The notes beneath the pieces are model-generated. The model did no database searches. It saw only the letters and a list, made by a program, of their open reading frames with translations, and had not been told where the DNA came from. Positions 1 to 6,218 of a stretch of 10,646 nt of DNA are shown here, one piece after another. The translations under genes were made by a program, and so were the position numbers. Source of the DNA: Gemmatimonadota bacterium (lineage in GTDB: Bacteria > ARS69); the NCBI GenBank assembly GCA_020431545.1, contig JAGQIB010000454.1:1-10646 (forward strand), read 5' to 3'. Positions within the stretch are counted from its first letter, which is position 1. Every line of letters starts with the position of its first letter.

Positions 1-398
1 ACGTTCGTGACCGACTCGCTGCGGTACTCGAACTTGCCCGTCTGCTCGAAGTCCTCGGGCACGCGCAGCCAGCCGCTGTACTCGCCGGCCGCCACGAGCG
101 CGTCCAGCGTCTCGGGAGAGGGTGCATTGCTCTCGTACACCACGAACTCGGGGCGCGTACGCGCGCCGTCTCCGCTCGGCCAGTCGGTGCCGGCGAGCCG
201 CGGCCCGATCTCGCCCGTGGGATCCACGACGGCGATCCTCGCCTCGTCCGCGTCGAACAGGGCGCCCGACACGAGCGGCAGCACCACCATCATCAGCAGC
301 AGCACCGGCGTGGCGATCAGACCGAACACGAACGACTTCTTGCGCACGCTCTCCACGTACTCGCGCTTCGCGATGCGCATCACCTGCGGGAGTCTCAT
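1..398 (-). CDS. ABC-2 type transporter permease, N-terminal part (NatB/YhaP-like), runs off the left edge
   Basis: Membrane permease subunit of an ABC exporter. Only the first 132 codons are in the window; the 3' part lies beyond base 1. The protein starts MRLPQVMRIAKREYVESVRK, an amphipathic cytoplasmic stretch typical of ABC-2 permeases of the NatB class. One hydrophobic segment follows (about residues 24-45, rich in L, M and V), then a soluble, probably extracytoplasmic region with 'RIAVVDPTGEI' and 'YSGWLRVPEDF', as in the large loop of this family. The ATG at 398-396 overlaps the stop of the upstream ATPase gene as ATGA, so the two are very likely translationally coupled and form one transporter. 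The substrate cannot be told from sequence; sodium, drug or peptide export are all known for relatives. The family call rests on the N-terminus and on the ATPase neighbour. Confidence 0.88.
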   Translation of the reverse strand, partial: MRLPQVMRIAKREYVESVRKKSFVFGLIATPVLLLMMVVLPLVSGALFDADEARIAVVDPTGEIGPRLAGTDWPSGDGARTRPEFVVYESNAPSPETLDALVAAGEYSGWLRVPEDFEQTGKFEYRSESVTN

Positions 399-1402
399 GG
401 CGCCTCCACCGATTGCGACGCGCGGCCGGCGCGGGGCGGCGACTTCGCCGGCTCCACGGACGCCGGCGCGTCCCCGCCGACCAGGCTCACGAAGATCGAG
501 TGCAGGCTCGGCGCGCGGACCTCGAAGCGCGTGACCGGCACGCGTGCCGCGATCTCCGCCAGCCACGCCGACGGATCCACGCCGTCCCGCAGCCGCACCT
601 CGAACGAGTTCCCGAGGCGACGTTGCTCCGCGACGTCCGGGTGCGACTCGATCGCCGCGCCGTCGCCCGCGACGTCTACCGCGAGCGTGTCGCTCCCATA
701 CCGACGTTTCACCTCGGCCAGCGGCCCCTCCACCAGCGCCCGTCCCCCGCTCACGAGCGCGATCCGCGAGCACAGCCGCTCGACTTCGTCCATGAGGTGC
801 GTGGACAGGATCACGGTCTTGCCGAGCGTCGCGAGCTCGAGCACGAGCGCGCGCAGCAGGTCCTGGTTCACGGGGTCGAGGCCGGTGAACGGCTCGTCGA
901 GCACGAGGAGATCCGGGTCGTGCAGCACCGCCGCCACGAACTGGACCTTCTGCTGGTTCCCCTTGGAGAGCTCCGCGAGCTTGCGCGTGGCCGATCCGCC
1001 GAGGCGCACGCGGTGCAGCCAGTCCGTCGCGCGACGCCGCGCCTCCCCCACCGACAGCCCGCGGATCGACCCGAAGAACTTCAGGTTGTCGATCACGCTC
1101 ATCGTGGGATAGAGACCGCGCTCCTCGGGCAGGTAGCCGATGCGCTCGCGCACGGCCTCGCCCGGCGACTCGCCGAGGATCCGGATGCGCCCGTCGTCCG
1201 GCGCGAGGATGCCCATGAGCATCCGCATCGACGTGGTCTTCCCCGCCCCGTTCGGCCCGAGCAGGCCGTAGATCGTGCCGCGCGGCACGCGGAACGAGAG
1301 GTCGTCCACCGCCACGTGGCGGTCGAACACCTTGCGGACGGTCTCGAACGAGACCGCCTCCTCGCGAACGTCTCGGACGGGGGCCAGGCGATCGATGCCC
1401 AT
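395..1402 (-). CDS. ABC transporter ATP-binding protein (NatA/YhaQ type)
   Basis: Cytoplasmic ATPase (335 aa) that powers the exporter whose permease follows with a 4-base ATGA overlap. Visible motifs in order are Walker A GPNGAGKT (about 49-56), the Q-loop region GYLPEERGLYP (89-99), the signature LSKGNQQK (145-152), Walker B LLVLDEP (165-171), the D-loop GLDP (174-177) and the switch His in STHLMDE (H201). The 'LPEERGLYP' plus 'LSKGNQQK' combination is characteristic of the NatA/YhaQ subgroup. A C-terminal domain of about 90 residues after residue 235 fits the accessory DUF4162-type domain of these ATPases. The frame stays open further upstream to 1657, but that stretch overlaps ubiA and is Arg/Pro-rich. 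I chose the ATG at 1402 because AGGAG lies 4 bases before it and the ABC domain begins soon after. Confidence 0.93.
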   Translation of the reverse strand: MGIDRLAPVRDVREEAVSFETVRKVFDRHVAVDDLSFRVPRGTIYGLLGPNGAGKTTSMRMLMGILAPDDGRIRILGESPGEAVRERIGYLPEERGLYPTMSVIDNLKFFGSIRGLSVGEARRRATDWLHRVRLGGSATRKLAELSKGNQQKVQFVAAVLHDPDLLVLDEPFTGLDPVNQDLLRALVLELATLGKTVILSTHLMDEVERLCSRIALVSGGRALVEGPLAEVKRRYGSDTLAVDVAGDGAAIESHPDVAEQRRLGNSFEVRLRDGVDPSAWLAEIAARVPVTRFEVRAPSLHSIFVSLVGGDAPASVEPAKSPPRAGRASQSVEAP

Positions 1403-1509
1403 CGGGCTCCTCGAGAGGGACCGATTCGGAGAATCGGCGGACCAGGGCGGGCACGGGGCTTCCGGCCGCGATGTTCCAGAATAGCAGCTTCCCGGGTATC
1501 CTGCGGACC
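1403..1509. promoter_or_regulatory. Divergent promoter region between the ABC operon and ubiA
   Basis: This 107-bp spacer separates two divergently read genes. For ubiA, a -10-like TATCCT (1497-1502) ends only 7 bases before the ATG and no Shine-Dalgarno is visible, which suggests a leaderless transcript. For the ABC operon, a -10-like TATTCT is read on the minus strand at 1483-1478, which would give a leader of about 70 bases. Neither has a convincing -35 box, so the boxes are tentative. The two candidate -10 boxes lie within about 20 bp of each other. Confidence 0.35.
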
Positions 1510-2334
1510 ATGCGCAAGCTTTTGGACTTCGTGAAGTTCGAGCACACGCTCTTCTCGCTGCCGCTGCTGCTGGCCGGCGCGGTGCTGGGCGCCGGCGGGT
1601 GGCCGCCCGTGATGCCACTCGTGTGGATCCTCGTGGCCGGCACGGGCGCCCGCACACTCGCGATGGCGCTGAACCGCATCCTGGACCGCGACATCGACGC
1701 CCGGAACCCGCGCACGGCGAGCCGGGAGCTGCCGTCCGGGCGCATGACGCTCGGGGCGGCGATCGCGGTGGCGCTGATCGGCCTCGCGATGTTCGTCGGC
1801 GCGGTGCTGGCGCTGCCGCCGCTGTGCCTGAAGCTGCTGCCGATCCCGCTCGCGATCTTCGTGCTCTACCCGCTGATGAAGCGGTTCACGCCGCTCGCGC
1901 ATTTCGGGGTCGGCGCCGGGCTCGGGTTCGGGCCGATCGGCGCGTACGTCGCGGTCACGAACTCGGTGCTGCCGTTCGGGCCGGTGCACCTGCTCGCGAT
2001 CTTCACGTGGCTGTGGGTCGCCGGCTTCGACATCATCTACGCCACGCTCGATCTCGAGTTCGACCGGCGCGAGGGGCTGCGCTCGATCCCGGCGGCGGTG
2101 GGCCGTACCGCGGCGCTCCGGGTCGCGGCCGTCGTGCACGTCGTGGCGTTCGGGGTGCTCGCGTGGCTCACGATCGGGTGGCTCTCGGGACCGCTCGCGC
2201 TCGTCGCCCTCGCGGCCGTCGGCACTCTCCTCGCGGTGGAGCACTGGCAGGCGCACCGCGTGGACCTCGCGTTCTTCCGGATCAACGCGGTGCTCGGCTT
2301 CGTGGTGCTGGCGCTCGTGATGGTGGGCATCTAG
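1510..2334 (+). CDS. ubiA: UbiA-family prenyltransferase (probably quinone biosynthesis)
   Basis: Integral membrane enzyme (274 aa) of the UbiA superfamily, which transfers a polyprenyl chain from its diphosphate to an aromatic acceptor in quinone synthesis. The first Asp-rich motif is NRILDRDIDARNPRT (55-69) and the second is DIIYATLDLEFDRREGLRSI (174-193), with DLEFD at 181-185; both bind the Mg-diphosphate. The start resembles UbiA/MqnP proteins (K-F-E-H-T-x-F-S-L-P at 9-18). About eight hydrophobic segments can be counted, as expected. Family length is about 280-300 aa, so it is complete. The 'YATLDLEFDRREGLRSIP' form is common in both UbiA and the futalosine-pathway enzyme MqnP. No other quinone gene is present to choose between ubiquinone and menaquinone. 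An ATG 13 codons upstream (1471) is less likely because the conserved N-terminus begins at 1510. No ribosome-binding site is visible. Confidence 0.9.
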   Translation: MRKLLDFVKFEHTLFSLPLLLAGAVLGAGGWPPVMPLVWILVAGTGARTLAMALNRILDRDIDARNPRTASRELPSGRMTLGAAIAVALIGLAMFVGAVLALPPLCLKLLPIPLAIFVLYPLMKRFTPLAHFGVGAGLGFGPIGAYVAVTNSVLPFGPVHLLAIFTWLWVAGFDIIYATLDLEFDRREGLRSIPAAVGRTAALRVAAVVHVVAFGVLAWLTIGWLSGPLALVALAAVGTLLAVEHWQAHRVDLAFFRINAVLGFVVLALVMVGI

Positions 2335-2360
2335 TCGGCCGCCGCCGTCCCCCAAACGAA

Positions 2361-2388
2361 ACGCGGGCCGTCTCCCGACGACCCGCGT
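2361..2388 (-). terminator. Intrinsic terminator hairpin of the prepilin gene, possibly bidirectional
   Basis: A 7-bp perfect stem (ACGCGGG 2361-2367 with CCCGCGT 2382-2388) encloses a second 4-bp stem (2369-2372 with 2377-2380) and a 4-base loop. Read on the minus strand, the hairpin is followed by TTCGTTT, a short T-rich run, which fits termination of the prepilin gene ending 53 bp upstream. On the plus strand no T-run follows, so help for ubiA is uncertain. It lies between two convergent genes. Confidence 0.6.
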
Positions 2389-2440
2389 CTACTCGCCGGC
2401 TCTTTCCCGCGCCGACGTTTCTCTCGAGACCGCGCGCCCG

Positions 2441-3115
2441 CTAGTTCCGGACGTACACCACGTGGCCGATGTCGTCGCCCATGACGGTCTCGGTCGTCGC
2501 GTCCGAGAACGGCGTGGACCAGCGTCCGTCCGGACCGGCCGACAGCACCATGACCTTGTGCCGCACGGCGCCGCCGTACGCGCCGCCCGGGAGGTAGCGC
2601 ACGTTCACGACGTACGCGTGGCCCCACGGATCCTCGACGTCGTAGTTGTCGAGGTACGGGCCCTTCCACGCGGCCTCACCGGTGGTCGCGTAGTCCTGCG
2701 ACTCGTCCGCGTTGTTGCCGGTGGCGCTGGAGTTGTCGTCCGGGTTGTTCCAGTACAGGAAGTCGCCGAGCGGCTTCGACGTTCCGTACGTGCCCCAGTT
2801 CGCCGCGCCGGCGCCGGCGCCGGTCGCCGCGCCCGTGGCGACGTTCGTGGAACCGATCAGCCGGCTGACGGAGTTGCCGGACGGACCGTTCGCGTTCGTG
2901 TACGGCCACTGGGCCGTGTCCTTGTACAGCGCCGAGAGAGCCACGGCGATCGATTCGGTCTCGCTCTTGGCGCGGGTGATGCGCGAGTCGTCGATGAGCT
3001 TCAGCACCATGGGCGTCAGGATCGCGGCGAGAATTGCGATCGCGGCGACGACCACGATCAGCTCGAGCATCGTGAAGCCCGCGTCCTTGTACGATCGGGA
3101 ACGCGTGGTGATCAT
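2441..3115 (-). CDS. GspG-like type II secretion major pseudopilin / type IV prepilin
   Basis: Secreted prepilin (224 aa) with a class III signal peptide. The leader MITTRSRSYKDAG is followed by F14 of the mature protein, with the conserved Glu at mature position 5 (E18) in FTMLELIVVVAAIAILAAIL. Prepilin peptidase should cut between G13 and F14. The C-terminal part has GspG-like landmarks: DPWGHAYVV (162-170), SAGPDG (192-197) and DDIGHVV (214-220), the area that binds calcium in GspG. GspG proteins are usually about 140-150 aa. This one is longer because of a Gly/Ala/Asn/Ser-rich region at about residues 75-145. GGAGGT lies 10 bases before the ATG at 3115; in-frame sequence upstream to 3349 has no family match. 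No other T2SS or pilus gene is in the window, so it may be an orphan pseudopilin acting with machinery encoded elsewhere. Confidence 0.85.
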   Translation of the reverse strand: MITTRSRSYKDAGFTMLELIVVVAAIAILAAILTPMVLKLIDDSRITRAKSETESIAVALSALYKDTAQWPYTNANGPSGNSVSRLIGSTNVATGAATGAGAGAANWGTYGTSKPLGDFLYWNNPDDNSSATGNNADESQDYATTGEAAWKGPYLDNYDVEDPWGHAYVVNVRYLPGGAYGGAVRHKVMVLSAGPDGRWSTPFSDATTETVMGDDIGHVVYVRN

Positions 3116-3326
3116 TGCGGGTCCAACCTCCGATCTCGGGTCCCGAGAGAGATTCGTTTTCCCCGTTGAGTTGCGCTTCACGATGTCTGTCGCGGGGTCA
3201 TCGGATATATCGGCGGGTTTCGACAAGTCTTGACGGGGGATCGTCCGGGCGGGACGTTCCTCCGACGCTCCGGTCGCGCTCGGCGAAAGCCCGACCGCCC
3301 GCCGGACCCGCCACCGGAGGCCTGCC
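3116..3326. promoter_or_regulatory. Divergent spacer between prepilin and thioredoxin-like gene
   Basis: This 211-bp spacer holds the leaders of two divergent genes. The prepilin ribosome-binding site is at 3131-3126 on the minus strand. The plus-strand site GGAGG is at 3316-3320. The only AT-rich spot is the palindrome GATATATC at 3204-3211, which could serve as a -10 core in either direction, but no -35 box sits at a proper distance. No sigma-54 consensus was seen here. I found no small gene in it. Confidence 0.4.
3134..3148. repeat. 15-bp palindrome in the prepilin leader, next to the ribosome-binding site
   Basis: Arms TCTCGGG (3134-3140) and CCCGAGA (3142-3148) flank a single central base. 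In the prepilin mRNA it would sit just upstream of GGAGG, so it could be a protein operator or a small hairpin next to the ribosome-binding site. The RNA stem would have to open its innermost pairs to make a loop. Confidence 0.45.
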
Positions 3327-4349
3327 CTGAAGCTCCTGAGTCCCGGCAAGATCGAGGCCCCGCCGCTGCACGGCGCCGACTGGTCCGGGGAGCCCCTCGC
3401 CCTCGGCTCGTTGCGGGGGCGGACGCTCCTCGTGGACTTCCTCTCGCTCGGCGACCCGGACGGCGTCGGCGGGCTCCGCCACCTCCGGGCCCTCTCGGAC
3501 CGCTACGGCGACGCGGGGCTCACCGTTCTCGGGGTGCACGTGCCGGCCTACGAGTTCGAACGCTCCCCGGAGGCGGTCCGCCGCGAGCTGTGGCGCCTCG
3601 GCGTTCCGTGGCCGGTCGCGCTGGACCGCACCTACGAGGTCTTCCGGGCCTGGAACGCCGGCGACCTGCCCTGCCGGGCCCTCGTGGATCACCAGGGCTT
3701 CCTCCGGACCCTCGGCCGCGGCGCCGACGCGCTCGCGGAGCTGGAGAGCACGATCCGTCTCCTGCTGTCCGAGGGCCGTCCGGAGCAGCCTCTGCCGCCC
3801 ACACTGGAACCGGACCCGGCCGTCGGCCGCCCGGGCGCGCCGCGCTGGTACCCCACTCCGGAGATCCGCTTCGGGACCCGCGGACTCGCACTGGCCGAGC
3901 CCGGGGAGCCCGAGCCCGAGGAGCGGACGTTCGAGACGCCGCCGGACCTCCGCGCCGAGGGCCGCCCGTACCTCGAGGGCACGTTCGGCTCGGCCGCCGA
4001 CCACCTCGAGCTGCGGAGCGACGAGGGACAGGTCGCGATCGTCTTCGAGGGAGCCGACGCGCTCGCGGTGCTCGGAACGCCGCCGGATTCGGGAGACGAG
4101 ATCCCCGAGCTCGAGTTCCGGGTGGACGGCGCGACTCCGGGACCCCGGTTCGCGGGCGCCGACGTGGACCTGGACGACGCGGGCGAGGCCGGCCCCGTGG
4201 CGAGGGCGCTCGTGGAGAGAGGCGGGGTCTACGAGCTCGTTTGCGGTCTGCCGTTCGGCGTGCATCATCTGGAGATCCGGATCCGGGGGCGCGGTGTCCA
4301 GCTGCACGGACTGCGCTTCGGCACGCGCGACGTTCCCGACGCGCCCTAG
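3327..4349 (+). CDS. DipZ-type thioredoxin-fold protein with C-terminal carbohydrate-binding-like domain; CxxC lost; CTG start
   Basis: Predicted 340-aa soluble protein without signal peptide. Residues about 8-148 have the TlpA/DipZ-like thioredoxin fold: 'APPLHGADWSGEPLALGSLRG' then 'LLVDF', a later 'GLTVLGVHVPAYEFE', and the cis-Pro region 'LPCRALVDHQGF' (P115). The region after 'YPTPEIRFGTRG' (175-186) resembles the C-terminal domain of DipZ proteins, ending 'VQLHGLRFG'. The active-site CxxC, expected after 'DF-x-S-x-G', reads D43-P-D-G46, so disulfide chemistry is unlikely; the only Cys are C116 and C306. The frame opens at 3234 and holds no ATG, GTG or TTG before codon 3411, which already lies inside the domain. 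CTG at 3327 is 6 bases after a perfect GGAGG and gives the full domain, so I call it the start. sppA follows after 18 bp, so they are probably co-transcribed. Function unknown. Confidence 0.75.
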   Translation: MKLLSPGKIEAPPLHGADWSGEPLALGSLRGRTLLVDFLSLGDPDGVGGLRHLRALSDRYGDAGLTVLGVHVPAYEFERSPEAVRRELWRLGVPWPVALDRTYEVFRAWNAGDLPCRALVDHQGFLRTLGRGADALAELESTIRLLLSEGRPEQPLPPTLEPDPAVGRPGAPRWYPTPEIRFGTRGLALAEPGEPEPEERTFETPPDLRAEGRPYLEGTFGSAADHLELRSDEGQVAIVFEGADALAVLGTPPDSGDEIPELEFRVDGATPGPRFAGADVDLDDAGEAGPVARALVERGGVYELVCGLPFGVHHLEIRIRGRGVQLHGLRFGTRDVPDAP

Positions 4350-4367
4350 CGCCACGAGGAGACTGAA

Positions 4368-6089
4368 ATGCTCGCGTTCTTCCGCACGTTCGTGGCGGTC
4401 GTCCTGGCGATCGCGTTCTGTGTGATCGTACCGACCCTGGTACTCGTCGCCGTCGCCGTGCTCGGCGACACCGGTCCGCGCGACGATTCCTGGCTCACGA
4501 TCCGCCTGAACGGCGGCCTGCTCGAGTACTACACGCCCCCCACCCTCAGCGAGCTGTTCGACGATCCGCGCACCTGCCTGATGGAGGTCACGGAGAACCT
4601 CGAGAAGGCCGCGGTGGACGATCGCATCACGGGCGTGATCTTCCGTCTCGACGGATTCGCGGCCGGCCTCGGCAAGCTCGACGAGATCCGCGCCGGCATC
4701 CGCCGCGTCCGCGACGCCGGCAAGCCGGTGTACGCGCACGCCGAGTCGTTCGGAGAGACGGCGCTGTACCTCGCGAGCGAGTGCGACAGCGTGTTCCTCG
4801 CGCCGAACGGCGAGGTGTACGCGTTCGGACGCGCGGCACAGATCGAGCACCTCAAGGGAACGTTCGACCTGCTCGACGTGACGCCGAACTTCCACGCGAT
4901 CGGCGCGTACAAGAGCGCGGTGGAGCTGTTCACGCGCAAGCAGTCCTCGGACGAAGCGATCGAGAACGTCACCTGGCTGTTCGACGAGCTCGACTCCGCC
5001 TACGTGCGCGTGCTGGACAAGAACCGCGGCCTCGACGCGGGCGACGTGGTCGACCTTCGCGCGCGCGGAATCCTCCGCGCCGACGATGCGCTCGCCGCCG
5101 GCGTGGTGGACGGACTCCTCTGGTGGGACGAGCTCGCCGATCACTGCCGGGGCACGGACAAGCACCTGGCGTCCGTGTCCTCGCCCGCTTACGCGCACGT
5201 GCAACGTCGCGCGGTGAAGCTCGCCGGCCGCGACCGCATCGCCGTCGTGCACGCGCAGGGATTCGTGGCGGCGAACGGCGACGACCGCTTCGACACGGTC
5301 GTGGGGCTCACCCTCGGCCCGGACCGGATCGTCGACGACCTGGAAGACGCCCGCGAAGACGACTCCGTGAAGGCCGTCATCCTGCGCTGGGACACGGGCG
5401 GCGGCGCGACCGTCGGCGGGGATCTGATCGCGCACGCGGTGCAGCGCCTGCGCGACGAGAAGCCGGTCGTGGTCTCCGTGGCCGACGTGGCTGCATCCGC
5501 CGGATACACCATGAGCTTCCGCGCGAACCGCATCGTCTGCCCGCGCAACGGCATCACGGGTTCGATCGGTTCGCTCACGGGCAAGCTCAACGTCCGCGGA
5601 CTGTACGAGAAGCTCGGCATCACGCACGACACGATCGCGTACGCGCCGAACGCGCTCCTGTTCTCGGAGCTCACGGACTTCACGCCCGAGCAGTGGGACC
5701 TCGTGGCGCGCGACCACCTCGCGACCTACGACCGCTGGATCGCGGACATCGCGGACGCGCGCGGCCGGACGCCGGAGGAGATCGAGGCCGTCGCCGGCGG
5801 CCGGGTCTGGACCGGCGGCCAGGCGCTCGAGCGCGGACTCGTGGACGACCTCGGGACGTTCTGGCAGGCGCTGGACGTCGCCCGGGAGCTCGCCGACCTG
5901 GATCCGGACACGAAGGTGGACCTCGTCCACTATCCCCGCGAGCGCTCCGCCCTGGACCTGCTCCGCTCGGGCGAGATCCGGCGCCTCTCCGCGAACGAGG
6001 TCGCTCACGGCGTGCGCCGGGCGCTCACGGCGGAATCGCTCGGCGGAATCCGCTCCCTGGCGTGGGAGCCGGCGGTCCGCGTCCACTAG
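4368..6089 (+). CDS. sppA: Signal peptide peptidase SppA (67-kDa-type, two-domain)
   Basis: Membrane-anchored serine protease of family S49 that degrades cleaved signal peptides on the periplasmic face. The 573-aa length fits the long, duplicated (E. coli-type) class. One N-terminal TM anchor spans about residues 8-33. The N-terminal domain carries the general base Lys in IGAYKSAVELFTR (K182), as in E. coli K209. The C-terminal domain carries the nucleophile Ser in VADVAASAGY (S377), equivalent to E. coli S409. It is followed by ITGSIGS (396-402) and the conserved VWTGGQALERGLVDDLG (480-496). The usual 'VNSPGG' oxyanion loop reads WDTGGG (341-346). AGGAG lies 7 bases before the ATG. The gene starts 18 bp after the thioredoxin-like gene, which implies an operon. 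Both catalytic residues are present, so it should be active. Confidence 0.95.
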   Translation: MLAFFRTFVAVVLAIAFCVIVPTLVLVAVAVLGDTGPRDDSWLTIRLNGGLLEYYTPPTLSELFDDPRTCLMEVTENLEKAAVDDRITGVIFRLDGFAAGLGKLDEIRAGIRRVRDAGKPVYAHAESFGETALYLASECDSVFLAPNGEVYAFGRAAQIEHLKGTFDLLDVTPNFHAIGAYKSAVELFTRKQSSDEAIENVTWLFDELDSAYVRVLDKNRGLDAGDVVDLRARGILRADDALAAGVVDGLLWWDELADHCRGTDKHLASVSSPAYAHVQRRAVKLAGRDRIAVVHAQGFVAANGDDRFDTVVGLTLGPDRIVDDLEDAREDDSVKAVILRWDTGGGATVGGDLIAHAVQRLRDEKPVVVSVADVAASAGYTMSFRANRIVCPRNGITGSIGSLTGKLNVRGLYEKLGITHDTIAYAPNALLFSELTDFTPEQWDLVARDHLATYDRWIADIADARGRTPEEIEAVAGGRVWTGGQALERGLVDDLGTFWQALDVARELADLDPDTKVDLVHYPRERSALDLLRSGEIRRLSANEVAHGVRRALTAESLGGIRSLAWEPAVRVH

Positions 6090-6105
6090 CCTCGCGCTAC
6101 GCCCC

Positions 6106-6121
6106 CCCGGGTTGGCCCGGG
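6106..6121. terminator. Hairpin after sppA, possible weak terminator
   Basis: CCCGGG at 6106-6111 and 6116-6121 can pair around a TTGG loop, 17 bp after the sppA stop. No T-run follows, so it would be a weak terminator, a Rho-assisted one, or an mRNA 3' end protector. Confidence 0.35.
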
Positions 6122-6152
6122 TCGGCGGTCCGCGCCCCGTCCCGGGGTCGCC

Positions 6153-6182
6153 TTGACGCGGCGACGGCCGGTTCGCTACGCT
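6153..6182 (+). promoter_or_regulatory. Candidate sigma-70-type promoter for the phosphodiesterase-like gene
   Basis: TTGACG (6153-6158) is followed after 18 bases by TACGCT (6177-6182). The first box matches the -35 consensus in five of six positions; the second keeps the key T-A-...-T bases. Transcription would begin near 6189, giving a leader of about 30 bases that includes AGGAG. Together with the hairpin after sppA, this suggests partly independent expression of the last gene of the run. Confidence 0.4.
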
Positions 6183-6218
6183 CGTTGGGCTCGATTCCGT
6201 CTCCAGGAGAAATGCGCC

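Noticed and set aside
1099..2355. Minus-strand open frame of 418 codons across ubiA
   Set aside because: Antisense to ubiA, with His/Arg/Glu/Asp-rich low-complexity translation. Its tail is only a shifted frame of the ABC ATPase.
3411..3413. TTG as start of the thioredoxin-like gene
   Set aside because: It would cut off the conserved 'APPLHGADW...LGSLRG' strand of the fold and has no ribosome-binding site at a normal distance.
6212..6214. ATG just after AGGAG as start of the phosphodiesterase-like gene
   Set aside because: It is out of frame with the real protein and only 2 bases from AGGAG. The in-frame TTG at 6219 fits spacing and the hydrophobic N-terminus.
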